From positions 62,001 to 126,000 of the forward strand of contig WOGZ01000044.1 of assembly GCA_009733775.1 (NCBI GenBank): a stretch of 64,000 bases of DNA. Reading direction: 5' to 3'. The notes under the pieces were generated by a model that saw only the letters and a list, made by a program, of their open reading frames with translations, ran no database searches and was not told the origin of the DNA. The first letter of the stretch is position 1, and the number at the start of each line of letters is the position of its first letter. Below, in pieces: positions 24,201 through 35,455 of the stretch. The position numbers and the translations under genes are program-made. The DNA comes from Alectoria sarmentosa. Taxonomy: Eukaryota > Ascomycota > Lecanoromycetes > Lecanorales > Parmeliaceae.

Positions 24201-25976
24201 CCACCAGTAATAGATGGCCTTCTAGCACATATCTTGACGGTGCTTTGTATCATAACAATCCGGCTAGTGTTGCTAATAATGAAAGGAAAGTTCTGTGGCC
24301 TGATGTCGCCGAAAATCCTCCTGATATTCTCCTTTCTCTCGGTACCGGGAAATATGGTCGGCAGCTAGAGGAACAAATAGCGGACCTTGATCCTCTCCCA
24401 GATAGGCAACAACAAACCACACGGTCAAGCAATCCTGGTATAGCTGCAAAGTCAAAGCGAGACAAAAAACCCAGGTGGAAGCGGGGGAGCTCTTACCGAT
24501 TTATAACCAAACATTTCAGTGTTCTTGTAAGTGTCCACTTATGCTTTCGTACTTGAACATTGTGTCTGCTAAATACGTACAACGCTGACTGGGCCAAAGG
24601 TCAATCGTATCGACAAGATCCTGGATGCGGAGCTTGAGTGGAAGCGATTTCATAGTGAGGTTCGTGATGCAAAGCAAGGACAAGAACTTGAATCGCGTTA
24701 CATCCGTATGAACCTAGACTTGTGGCGGGAACCTCCGCATATGGATGAAAAAGACAAGCTAGCAGAGCTCCAAGATTTAGGTACCCGACTGCTCAAGACG
24801 GACGAGTATCGAAGCGCCATTGAGAGAATAGCGCACATGCTTATCGCAAGTACCTTCTACTTTTCCAAGGGACGCTTCTGGTACAACGAGGAATCGGGGA
24901 CGTGGACTTGTACAGGTACGATCTTCTCTAGACGTCCTTCAGAATGCTTGTCATGACTATACTTGCAGGTAGAATCGTTTGTCGATTTGAAGGCAAATTA
25001 TCAGAGTCACACAGCAATATGCGCGCTTTAGGAGATTACCTACGACATCAGCAGTCATCTGGCTATCAGCCATACTTCACGGTCAAAAACAGCATCGACG
25101 ACCCTGATAGAAACCAGGCAAATGGTCCCAGCTCTCCGGTTAGCAAATGCGCTAATCCATAAGTAGATACCCTTTACAGAAAGCATGATTGAGGGCATGA
25201 TCAACAGAGCAGAATTTCGCTGCGAAGATCCTATCAGTATAGACGTACCTTCTCAGCTCAGCTCTACGACAATCTACTTAAGGATGAGGGGCATTCATAG
25301 CGAGCAAACAAGTTTCTATCCTCTAAGCGGCTTCCCTAGAAGCCTGATCGCGGAGGATATGATTAATGGTGCGTCCCCAGCTATGTGTATAGTGTTCGAT
25401 CCGCTAAGTCAGAAACCAGAAACTCGTCTCGACAAGCGAGCGGAGCTCATCAAAGAGCGTCGCTATGGTGGACTCGCGGTCGCCAGTGATCCCAAAGTTG
25501 CTATATCGGGTCAGGACGATAGCGTACCGAAACCACCAACAAAAGAAACTCAGTCCAACAGCGGCGAGGATGGAGAGGAAAGTGTGCTGGCCAGAGCCGA
25601 CAGCGCTGAAAGCACGAAAAGTACTACAGCCACCATTACCTCTACTGGACGAACCTCCAACAGTCGAGCTTCTTCCCAGACTCTGGTTTCGCAATTGTCT
25701 GGCGGTTCCTCTTCCTCAGCTTCGAGAGCTGCAAGGCAGCATGTCTCCATTGCTGATTTGAGGGCCCATGCTCAGGCTACGGTTCAGCATGGGCATAGTG
25801 GGCAGATCACGATCGAGGATGGGGATGAACTTGCGAGGAGTATATCTAAGACGTTGTTGTTGGGTAGTATCGGGGTTGGTGTTGGGTCAGGGGATCCGGA
25901 TTTTGGGAGTGATGATTCGGATGGGCCGCCTTCTGAGAGGGAGGAGGATGAGGGGGATGAGGAGGAGACCGAATGA
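21241..25976 (+). CDS. Multidomain patatin-like phospholipase with zinc finger, P-loop GTPase-like and RING-like regions
   Basis: join(21241..21661, 21720..22146, 22192..22868, 22923..23562, 23614..23721, 23773..24526, 24600..24915, 24969..25124, 25180..25976), 1431 aa. N-terminal Cys/His cluster resembling a B-box (CLNCSSTYCDSC). P-loop GETGAGKST at about 139-147 and a DCEGL motif near 205 suggest a dynamin/GBP-like GTPase fold. A RING-like cluster starts near 652 (CYCCLMEV..CGHVLCTGC). The patatin domain has the oxyanion motif DGGGMRG (about 721), nucleophile elbow GTSTGG (about 756) and DGA (about 913), so the Ser-Asp dyad is intact. Predicted to hydrolyse lipid acyl esters, with the front half acting as a regulator (inference). 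The Ser-rich acidic tail looks disordered. Introns 1, 4 and 5 are fixed by these motifs; intron 1 is GC-AG. The eighth (25125-25179) is chosen over a 28-bp alternative. No signal peptide; likely cytosolic. Confidence 0.87.
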
Positions 25977-27340
25977 GCGTAGGATCCTTCAAGTCTACGT
26001 TCCTTCAATGATATCAAAATATTTGTGCGGATAATATGGAGGGAGGTCTCCTGTTTGGTGCTCCAGATCCTTCATTAGTCTCTTAAGTATGTAGAGACTG
26101 GATAAGCCTCGGACACCTCCGCCATCTGTGACTCAGTGAAAAAATTTGATTGCTACATAGTGTTTGCTGCTCACATACCTAGACTGAGCGCGCGTACTGG
26201 TCTTGTTCTAGCAGGGGAATCGCGGTTAATGGGCCTGTTGTTGCTTGCAGCGTTAGGGTTTCTCTCAAGCACTGTCGAGGGTTGGGTTGGGTTGCAAGAT
26301 TCGTTGCATGGTCCCTGCTGAAATTGATGATTCAATTCCCGGGATTCATCTGATTCGTACGGTTCCCTACCTTGCAAGACGTCCGGGTCCGCAAGCCATG
26401 GTTTCGTGGTCGAATGTGTCGTTGCATACTCAAGAAAAGATCGAGGTTCCCCAGGAATGAAAAATCGATCTCTGCGGACATCCGTTTACTTAGCCAGACA
26501 GCGGTGCGGCTGTGTGGTGCGGCTTCTGGATTTTGATAAGTCTATGCATTGCCCCCTCCTCTTCACGTGAAGCGCTGAGGAGCATTGGCTTGGTCAAGTC
26601 CAATACCCTCGGAAACATGGAATAAATCGTGTGTATCGAATGGCAGATTTACGAGAATATATGAAACGGTCGGAGTAGGATTGCTTAGACCAGACGCAGC
26701 GTACATTTGCGTCCATGGCGGGTTTCCACATGCATTGTATGTGACCAGCTCAATGCTTTGTTTGTAAGATGAGCGCTGGAGACTACATTTGGATATTTGA
26801 TACACCATAGTATACCTCTTCCTGGACCAAGACGGACCGGCAGGGGCTGTGTAAGTAGTGGCGGCGTTGTAAACCATTACAGTAGGTCATAACGATGTCC
26901 AATGGAACGGCAGCATACAGATCAGGCTGAGTCCTGCTGACTACCTTCTAGATGTTTGATATTGATGCGGCTAGCCGAGTCATTTCAGCTGCGGCAGTCA
27001 GTCTTATTGGATATGCTGACGGCGACGTACATTCGGGACTCAAAGCGTTTCATGCGACCATCTCATTGGCGGCCGCTCATTTTGACGGCTGAGAGATGAA
27101 ACAGAAACACCGAGGGGTACCGTCAAGTAAATCTTCGCTGTGACTTGGACCTTGAAACAACTATTGGAGCAATTCAGTTACGATCTTTAAGAAGATCGAC
27201 GTCAGAATTGGGTATCTGGATTACGATTTCGAGAATCTTCTAGGATTCAGTCCCAGTCAAAGAGCTTTTACACGTGGGCCATACAAGACTTGGTGTCCAG
27301 AACTTTACTACAATCTTCAGCACGACGTTCATATTACACC
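25977..27340. other. Intergenic interval, 1.4 kb, no supported gene
   Basis: No convincing ORF, RNA gene or repeat. Holds the 3' end of the patatin gene and presumably the promoter of the next orphan gene. Confidence 0.55.
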
Positions 27341-28033
27341 ATGTCCGAACTCGATTGGACAGATATCAAAGCCGTACGAGCTTGGCTTGGGAAGTGTTAC
27401 CATGTTGCCGATAGAGAAACCGGCTCACCCTTCTTTCAATACCTGAAAAACGAGCTGGCAAAGGGAAACAAAATCCAGGGTCGTGAGGCCCATCTCTCGA
27501 GAGATGAATTCCTAAGATGGGTTTGGGATACGAATACGGGATCGGATGGACCGCGTGGATTTCACTACTCAATGGATGCGATGCGCATTCCCTACTATCC
27601 AGAGTTCATCGATGAATTGTCACAATCAGGGTCGCCGAGCCCTGCGCACGGTGGCACCATGACTGGACGCGGGTTTTCAAATGCGTCGGATGGACACCTC
27701 CCAGATCATCATCATCAAAGTTCCAACTCATCAAGAAACAAAGCAACGAACAAGCCACGGAAAAGGAAGCTCGGACGTAAGAGCAAGAGCGCAGAACAAA
27801 CCGTGTCGGCTTCTTTGGACGATGGAACGTGCGCAAAGCAATCGAGAATCGAAGCTCCACTCAGCGCGAGCGACTCAAAGGCAACGGGAATCTCGAAAGG
27901 CGTAAAACGGATCGACCCAGAGGCGCTACGAAGGCAAGAAGCACGTGTCGGGACGTTACGACCAAGAATCAATTGCAAGCGTGGCAAGACAGGTAGGAGC
28001 TGCCGCCCCCCTTACACAGTGCGAAAAGTCTAA
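27341..28033 (+). CDS. Orphan basic protein, 230 aa
   Basis: ATG 27341 starts MSELDWTDIKAVRAWLGKC; upstream the frame is open but without an ATG. The first 95 residues look like an ordered helical domain (FFQYLKNELAKGNK, DEFLRWVWDTNTGS). The rest is Ser-rich with strongly basic patches (KPRKRKLGRKSKS) that look like nuclear localisation signals. I recognise no family. An intron 27993-28051 (gtagga...ctag) would replace the last residues with an ending at 28098, giving a tail of similar length. Orphan; could be lineage-specific. Function unknown. Confidence 0.45.
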   Translation: MSELDWTDIKAVRAWLGKCYHVADRETGSPFFQYLKNELAKGNKIQGREAHLSRDEFLRWVWDTNTGSDGPRGFHYSMDAMRIPYYPEFIDELSQSGSPSPAHGGTMTGRGFSNASDGHLPDHHHQSSNSSRNKATNKPRKRKLGRKSKSAEQTVSASLDDGTCAKQSRIEAPLSASDSKATGISKGVKRIDPEALRRQEARVGTLRPRINCKRGKTGRSCRPPYTVRKV

Positions 28034-29628
28034 TGTTGTAACTTCATCTAGACTTTTTTCACCCATACCAAATATCTCATCGCCAAAGGCTCTCGTGATC
28101 CGCTCGCTCATGGTCTTCAGCGAACGTGTCACCTTGTTTATACCCATGTGATTCCCCCAAAAATGTATTCAAGATCTGGACATTCGCACTACGAGATGGT
28201 CTCCGTCCTGAACTGTATCGTTTTTTCATATACACATGTAATAGCACAGTATTCGTGAGAGGAAAGCGACTGCTTCGCTCAGGCACTGAAGTCATGCGCA
28301 TTTTGTTATTTCATGGCCGAACACTCTTGTATAGTCACTAAAAGGAATCACAAGCTTGCTCGGAACATCAAGATAGCAGATCGGGACGGTCCAATTTCCC
28401 AGAGATCTTGTGCTTTTATACATTTCATCTCCTTGAAGTATTAATTTTCGCAGTCTTCACGCATTGAAAAGGATCAAAATAAAAGACGGCCACCGTACCC
28501 TACACAGCCATCTCTTTTCCGTATATTGTGCTGATACACAGGTTGATATATCTACGGTTCATCCGAATCGTGATCCTAACTATGCGGATGTCATTAGACG
28601 GCGTCGCAGGACCTGGGGTACTCGTACGGCGGACTCAATCGATCACGAGCCAATCAGATTTCAGAAGCGGTGCAACTACCATACAAGTCGTCTCAAGATA
28701 GCCTTTTCGACGGTCTCTGTTTGGCGTACTCAGCGAAGAGAGCAAGGAGATGTTTTCAGCATTCGATTTTGTTTATTTCTTTGATGAAGCCTTTCCCTGA
28801 GTAAGCTAGACCTGATATGAGCGATCTGAATGATTGAAGAGGTAAAGTACCTCACCTTGTGCACATCATCATCATCATCATCTATCTGATTGATGTGTGA
28901 TTCTAAAAAAAGGTCGGCTGCACGAGTAAGGTGGTACTTTATACATAAGGTACAACTCCAACTCACCCAAAATGGAAACGATCGACCCGGCATCTTCAGC
29001 TCGGCGGAGGTGCATGAGTAGCGTGGAATTGTGATTGGGTTACAACTTACAAGTGCAACCTCTACACTCAGCCATGCGACGCCAGCAAGCAAGCCTACGA
29101 TATATATAGGTAATTATCGGAGACTCTGGGCTTTAGGAGTCCTGAATTTTCTGAAATTCGCTCGTTGTTAAGGATGTCAAGCTTTGTAAATAGATGAGTC
29201 TTGAGGCCCGTCTTTGTGCAGATACCATTCGTACGGCAAGCCGAGTCCTTCCAATTCTCAGCCTTGTCTGCAATGCTGTAAGTAAGATCTTATCATCTTG
29301 TGGGGGCCAAGCCATCTTTTGGGTTGTAGTCAGTAATCAAGATGCATTTTACCTTGCCAAGGCTTGTGTGTATGGAATCTTTTTGCCCAGCCGTGCGCAC
29401 ACCCACATGGAGCTCTGCCTGATGATTCGCTACCATGTAATCATCCCTGACTGCTGATTGTCGCTATGCGGCTCAGATTTCGTTCCAGAATCCTCTCACG
29501 GGGTATAAGACCAACGTCGACCGGCTGAGAAATAGAGGGGAAAGGAGTAAATACGCTCTTCAGAAAATATACTCAATTTCGTACAACCCGTTATTCACAC
29601 TTCCCCCAAACCCCATTAGCTACCCACC
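28034..29628. other. Intergenic interval, 1.6 kb, no supported gene
   Basis: No supported coding region. Contains a short CAT microsatellite at 28864-28882. The last 60 bp before 29629 are A/C-rich, typical of a fungal 5' leader. Confidence 0.55.
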
Positions 29629-30657
29629 ATGAAGTTCACCAAATCCAAGAAAGAGCCCAAAAAGTCCCCCGAAGAAGAATACGCCGAGCACATCTCCGGC
29701 CTCACGGAAAGCGAATTGCGCGACCTCCACAAAGATGTCAAAATCGACCATTACGGCAACAGCACCGCTGCCGTCATCAACACCGCCTCGGGCGTCGGCC
29801 TCCTCAGCATGCGCTCAACCACCCGCAGATACCGAACCGAGTGCATGCAGATCGAAGCCATGGAGGCCCGCATGAAGGAAATGGGTTGGACGGCCCACCC
29901 TACTCGGTACAGGGATGCTGTCCCCATTGCGCTCGGGGTCGCCGCCGGGACCACGGCTGGCATGTCGTTTGGCCTCATTAATGTTGAGAAGAATGCCAAA
30001 CGTACCAAGGACTATGTGAAGAAGACGGACTTTTTCAAGACGAAGGAGCTGGTTGAGACTAAAGAAGTTGATGCTGAGACTGACGAGGCTGAAGAGGTTG
30101 AAGTTGCAGAGTCTTCTATTGAACGCACACAGGCTCTTGAAACGACCACAGCGCACGTCGTTGTGGAGCACAGCATCGCAAAAACACCGGTACCCGCTGC
30201 TGAGACTGAGGAGGCTGAAGTCGTTGAAGAGGACGAAGTAGCAGAGTCGTCCACGGAACGCACACAGGCTCTCGGAACGACCGCCGAGCACACCACAATC
30301 ACCGAAGCCACCTCCGTGGTCTCCTTAGACCCAGCCACCCCTGAAAGTGAAACGCACCCTCCGTCCGTCGACCCACGTCCTGCAACAACAACAACAACAA
30401 CAACGGAGCCGAAGACGACCAAGAAGAAGGCAGCCCTGTTCTCCCAGCAGGTCTCCGTCATGAACAGGAAGATGCGCGGCTTCCATTTCAAAAAGGACAG
30501 AGAAGATGAGAAGGAGACGACGGTGTCCGTCACCGAGATTGCCGGCGACGCCCAGAGTCCTGCGATGGATGCAAATGCCGTCGTCGGTCACGGCGTTGTC
30601 GAAAGGCTCGATAGCCCGCCCATGTACGCGTCCGAGGCGCAGGAGTGTGTTGCTTGA
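29629..30657 (+). CDS. Orphan acidic protein with internal repeat and central hydrophobic segment
   Basis: Single-exon ORF, 342 aa, from an ATG in strong context (CCACCATGA). The N-terminal 30 residues are charged. Two small-residue stretches, TAAVINTASGVGLLS (46-60) and ALGVAAGTTAGMSFG (101-115), could be membrane-associated hairpins. An acidic region follows in which a block around AESSIERTQAL (160-170) recurs as AESSTERTQAL (205-215), a 45-residue period in two copies. A run of Thr (seven ACA/ACG codons) and a basic tail (MNRKMRGFHFKKDR) come after. I recognise no family. The long open frame, good start and biased composition argue it is real. It stands alone between two empty intervals. 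Confidence 0.6.
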   Translation: MKFTKSKKEPKKSPEEEYAEHISGLTESELRDLHKDVKIDHYGNSTAAVINTASGVGLLSMRSTTRRYRTECMQIEAMEARMKEMGWTAHPTRYRDAVPIALGVAAGTTAGMSFGLINVEKNAKRTKDYVKKTDFFKTKELVETKEVDAETDEAEEVEVAESSIERTQALETTTAHVVVEHSIAKTPVPAAETEEAEVVEEDEVAESSTERTQALGTTAEHTTITEATSVVSLDPATPESETHPPSVDPRPATTTTTTTEPKTTKKKAALFSQQVSVMNRKMRGFHFKKDREDEKETTVSVTEIAGDAQSPAMDANAVVGHGVVERLDSPPMYASEAQECVA

Positions 30658-31724
30658 GGGAAGGGCGCCTGGATTGGAGATCATTCCGCACTTGGTTTTT
30701 CGGGTTGGCGTCGTGGGTTTTTGTTGGCCGGAGACGTGGGATCGGTGAGGTTCTGATGGGTGGGCTATGTGTTTGAAAGAAAGGAGAGGTGATATCGTAA
30801 TTTTTACTTTCATGATTATAGTGATGAGGAGGCCTCGATGCTAGCTAGATACGTGCTGTGCATTCTCTGATATTTGTACCTGCGCTTGCTCTCTATTAAG
30901 ACAAGATGGTATGTGAGCGGTTGTCTACCTATCTTCCAATCGACCGTCTACAAAAAAGATGACTATTATGTAATCGAAATAAGAGAATAAGCTTGATCAG
31001 TAGACAAGAGGATACATTTTGAAGGCAAAATATTGACGATAAAGTCAGGTATTGAGTGAATTCTTGCATCTCGTATGACTGACTATGTATGTCTATGCAC
31101 ATATAGAACAAACACTTGGCCCTATCAGTTGACATTTAAAGCGCGGTCGAAGCCTGAAGGCGCACCTTTCGTGTCACCCAAGTAAGGTAAAGAACCATTG
31201 ATCTTTCCTCTTCATTAAAGCGTATAGCACGGGCTACAGCAAGGCGTTGACCCTACAAGGAACGACGACGTTTATGCATTGGAGATAAAAATGTTTGCAA
31301 TCTAGTGTACATTGTTAAAAATCGACCACCGTAGGTCACGTATGCCACGTCTATGACAATACCGCTGTCGTCAGTCCTCCTGCAAGCTCGCAGGGTCTCG
31401 CTGAGGACTCGGAAAAAAAAATCCGACGCCCGAGCGAAACTTTTCCGCTCTTCCTTATAGATTAGTCAACGGATTAGCGGGAGCTCTGTGGTTTCAGAGC
31501 AGCCAGCTGTATCCAGAAAAGTCCATGTCAAGCCAGCAGCTATATATCAATGCATCTGCGCGCCAAGGTGGCGACCCATAACGCCTGGTAATGATGGGAT
31601 GATGGAATGGTGGAGGGAGATGAGAAGAGATCTTGGTGTCGAGTATGGGAACGTGAAGCTTCCACATGTGCCGTAAGAAATGTGGTTCGTAGTCCTTTCC
31701 CATTGAGATCCATGAGCCAAACGC
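30658..31724. other. Convergent intergenic interval, no supported gene
   Basis: Lies between two 3' ends. I see no gene or repeat of note; presumably terminators and 3' untranslated DNA. Confidence 0.55.
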
Positions 31725-33838
31725 CTAGGAGGCAATAGCACGAGCGGCTTGGTTGCCATTCTTCCTTTTTTTCTCTGGCTTCGAGACTGTACTCCAGCCA
31801 TCACCCTCAAGCGCATCAGCACTGGGGTCAGGTGTGCCAGCAGCTGAAGAGCCGTTCGTCTGCGCACCCCCATCCTGGATGTCTTGTACAATCTCCTTGG
31901 GCTTGATGGCTTTGTCTTCCGTGACAAGTCCATTCTCTTCGGCCGCTTCAGCCTCCTCAGCCTCTTCGTCCGCCGCAGAGCTGTCTTCGTTGGCTGTCCT
32001 CCGAAGGATCTCATAGCTTCTGCCTGGCGGAGGGGCTGATGCACCGTTTTCTGTTTCCTGCGCCTGGCCGTTGGCTTTTTTCTGTTCCTGGCCATTGACC
32101 TTCTCCGGGGGTGATCTTTTTTTCCACGCGGGCGTTTGCTCAGCCTTATTGGCTTGCTCGGCTTCGCGAGCTTTCTTCTCCTCACGAGCTTTGTCTTCTG
32201 CGGCCTTCTTATCAGTACGTGTCTTTTCGTCGGCTTCTTTCTTCTCGCGGAGAGCAATCTGGCGTTTCTCTTCGACCTCTTTCTCACGGGTGGCGGTATC
32301 GATGGGCTTAGCTGCGCCGAAAGGACTGGCTTTGGAGTCTGCAGCAGGTGCAGCGTCAGATGAGTTCGCATCAGATGGTGCCTCAGAAACGGTGCGTTTT
32401 GCTAGATTCAACTTTGGGCGTGTGGTGGGAGCTGCTGGCGCACCTGCCGGAGAAGGCGGTGTGCTGAGCTCACGATTCGGGATAGCCGGGGACTTTGCGG
32501 CCTGAACAGGTTGCACGGGCGGAGCAGGTGGTGCGTCAGGCCTCATCTTCGTCCTCCATTGGCTGTCTTGCTCGGCGGCGGTCGGTGCTCGCTCCACTGG
32601 TGGTCTCTCCACAAATTCACGTCTTGGAGGTCGTGAGCCATCCTGCGATCGTCCTTCCCCCCATGCCGGCGAGTTACGTCTAATTGGTGGTCCATCACGG
32701 CTCACTGGACGATCAAAACTTCGAGCTGCTGGCCCAGTCGGTAGAGTCGGCGTAAGAGGACCTTTGCGATCCCAGTTTCCAAAGTCTCGTACTTTTCCGT
32801 CACCTTGCTCGTAGCCAGCTCGACGGCCACCACGGTCACCACGGTCACTTCCAGCTTCAGAGGCATTATCGAATCCTCCACGTCCAGAGCCGAAACCACC
32901 TCTCTCTGGTACTCGTCGCTGTCCAGGGACATCTGCAAGGGGGCCTTTCCGTGTCCAGTCACCGAATTCGCGCGCATCAGGTCGGTCTTTTTCTGCAATG
33001 CGTGATTTTGATTAGCATTAAACATATCTCGAGACGCAAACTCAGCGCGATGTGACTTACGCGGCTCTGCAACGCTGACCCTAATATTCCGGCCCTGAAA
33101 TTGGGTGTTGTTGGCGTCCAATGCTTTCTTCAATCCGTCCAATGTCGCGAATTCTGCATAGCCGAAGCCTTTCGGTTTTCTCTCCAATTTGTCTTCAACA
33201 ATGCGAACGCTCGTCACTTCGCAGCCAGAGAAGAAATCTGTGATGTCCCCCTCAGTAGCGTCAAAGGACATGTTCCCAAGGTGCACCGTATACGGAGGTT
33301 TGGTAGGCAATGGTAATTGCTCGCGTACGGAGTAGCCTCCCCGATCTGCTTTCTTCAGTCAGCCTCTTCGTCTCCTCCTCATATTCAAACTCGTCTGTAC
33401 ACACCCGCCATGCCTCCAAAGCTTCCTCCAGAGTTGTTTGAACGATCGCCGCCATAGCCTCCACGACCACTGGGTGCTGCGAACATCAGCCTCCACCCTT
33501 GCTTCCCTGAATGCCTCCTAGAATGTGGCGAGAGTTCTCACCAGCTACATAGTCAAAGTATTAGTGGAATCATAGTATGCTGAGCTGGATGGAGTACGTA
33601 CATGGCATTGGCATATCCTCCATTTCATCAGCCCATGAACCCAGGGCTAGAAGCCTCGTCAGCAGCTATTATACTCCGCTGGTGCGACACGGGCTCCAAA
33701 ACATACTCGAATCCGTGAGGAAGGTCCCTAGATCCATCTTCTCGCCCTTGGTCTTTTTGGGAGCTATCCACGAAGTTGTCAGCATATTGCACCCGTTGAG
33801 GTCGCCATGACCGGTGTAATGATGCCCAGCTTACCCAT
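31725..33838 (-). CDS. Translation initiation factor eIF4B (RRM protein, Tif3 class)
   Basis: complement(31725..32992, 33061..33345, 33405..33476, 33602..33646, 33707..33763, 33835..33838), 576 aa. The first coding exon is only ATGG. Exons 2-3 encode the conserved leader LGTFLTDSTLGSWADEMEDM. A Gly/Arg-rich segment follows, then the RRM (YTVHLGNMSF as RNP2 and GFGYAEF as RNP1). The C-terminal half has repeated FGDW/FGNW-RKGPL motifs and a Glu/Lys-rich helical region, then SDAL-type acidic ending with WSTVSK. All are hallmarks of fungal eIF4B, which stimulates the eIF4A helicase during ribosome scanning. Splices are fixed by joining these conserved pieces. The exon-5 acceptor is a tandem aagcag site where either AG keeps frame, giving MAD or MAAD. 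It is divergent from the Tim17-like gene, 398 bp away. Confidence 0.9.
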
Positions 33839-34236
33839 GTTTGCGGCTCAGTATCCCGCGCCCTTGCGAGCGTCCACCGGCCTAGATGTTGGAAGGTGTA
33901 GATTGTAGTTGCGATTTGCCTGCTGGGAAGTTGCTCAAGTCGTTCGCTAGTGATACCGGGATGCGGTACCTTGCGTGAAATCTTGCTTGTGAAATTCGAT
34001 GAGGTTTGAGAATAATATACTCTAATCAAATTTAGCCGACGATCCTCTAGCGTGGCGCTATGCCCTATGACTTGGTTTTCCGTCATTCTGCAGGAAGATA
34101 CTCGCAGTCTTTGCACAGAAGATGAAGACGAATTGCGGACTGCTGTCTCGTCAGTCACTTTACAATTTCTCGGGATGCAATGGCTCCAAGACTAAGATCG
34201 GGGTGATCCGTTGAGGAGAGGAGACTCTGATTCCTA
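33839..34236. promoter_or_regulatory. Shared divergent promoter interval (eIF4B / Tim17-like)
   Basis: 398 bp separate the two start codons, so both promoters must lie here unless leaders are very short. No particular operator was recognised. Confidence 0.5.
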
Positions 34237-35326
34237 ATGGAGCAGCCCAAAAAGCCATCTGGCTTTCCAGCCAGAGAGATTCTTGTCCCGGCATTGAAGG
34301 TCGGAGCATTGAGTGGTAAGCCTATGTTTCGTATATACTGGGGTTTGCAATTGGATGTATCCTCCATATTTTTTTTCCCAAGAAAGGGACTTACCCACCG
34401 CCTGATGACTACCCTTTTCTATGATTTTGTTTGTCTTCGGATTGCTCTATATGCATACAAGAATGACAAGAGTTCTGCAGTTTGCATCAAATCTATCCTC
34501 ATGCAGGTTCAGATGGAATAACAAATGGGAGCATTCGATCTTTTATCTAACGGAAGGACTGAGATTCCCCATGTCACTTGAACGTGTTCAGCTCAGCTCG
34601 TCGATTGATGAGTGGCTGGCATTCAATCGAGACCCCTTTGTTCACGAAAGATTAGGAACTACTGGCCTCCTCTACGGCGGCGTCGCCGGTGTCCTTCGCT
34701 CTGCTCATCCCACTCTTTTCGCCATTGCGGCCGGCATCCAATGGTCTGCGCTTGGCAGCACGTTCTGGGGTTAGTCATTGTCCAAAGGTTCTAAACGTGA
34801 CTATTTGCGAGCACCTTTCCAACCCTGTCAATACTGACCCAATTGTAACTCTCCAGCGACAAGAGCCACCATCATCCACACCTACTACCCCAGCGCAACC
34901 CAAAAGGACCGCCTTACAGCCAGCACCGTAGCCGGCGGCGTAACTGGCGGCACAATCGGCGGTCTATTTCGCGGTCGGCGTAACGTCATCCCTGGCACAA
35001 TCATGTTCACACTTTTCGGCTATCTAGGGCAAACAATCTATGATGCGCTCGATGCACGACATTCACAGCAGGTTGCTTCAGATGCCCAGGCATCGGCAGA
35101 AGGCAAGAGAACAGACGGGAAGCGGTTCTGGGAGAGAGTTGCGGAGATGAAATGGAGTCCTTTGACGGTAGTGAGCGATGAGGACTATGATAACATGCTG
35201 AAGGAGAAGCTTTTGAGGGTGGAGGCTGAGATTGCGATGGTGGACGAAGAGGTGGAGAGGCTGAGGGGCGAGGAAAGGAGAATGAAGGAAAAGCAAGGCA
35301 AGGAATCCCCAGAGCCAACGACGTAG
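34237..35326 (+). CDS. Tim17/Tim22-like mitochondrial membrane protein
   Basis: join(34237..34315, 34656..34769, 34857..35326), 220 aa. The N-terminus MEQPKKPSGFPAREILVPAL leads into a small-residue-rich segment (GLLYGGVAGVLR), a second (LFAIAAGIQWSALGSTFW), then GGVTGGTIGGLFRGRRNVIPG, whose Gly-rich GxxxG pattern plus RGRRNVIPG is typical of the Tim17 superfamily proteins of ascomycetes. A third hydrophobic stretch (IMFTLFGYLGQ) precedes a charged C-terminal coiled coil. The first intron is long for this window (340 bp) and an in-frame ORF runs through part of it, so an alternative exon is possible; I prefer the long intron because it joins VGALSG to TTGLLYGG as in relatives. Likely an inner-membrane protein; not a core translocase subunit as far as I can tell. 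Confidence 0.78.
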
Positions 35327-35455
35327 TAAAGATATGAGGTCAATACTGGTCACACGCTCCTCGACTTGGGGATATCTGATTGCCTGTCTGCCATGGAATC
35401 TGACCAAAGAGCCCAACGATTTACAAGGCACACAAACAGAGTGACTCGAAGCTGG

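Noticed and set aside
25125..25179. A 28-bp intron (25139-25166) as an alternative in the patatin gene
   Set aside because: It keeps frame but is too short to splice; the 55-bp intron with a CTAAT branch-like site and tttacag acceptor also keeps frame.
31547..32371. Lower-strand frame of 274 codons overlapping eIF4B
   Set aside because: Arg/Lys-rich shadow of the eIF4B coding exon in another frame.
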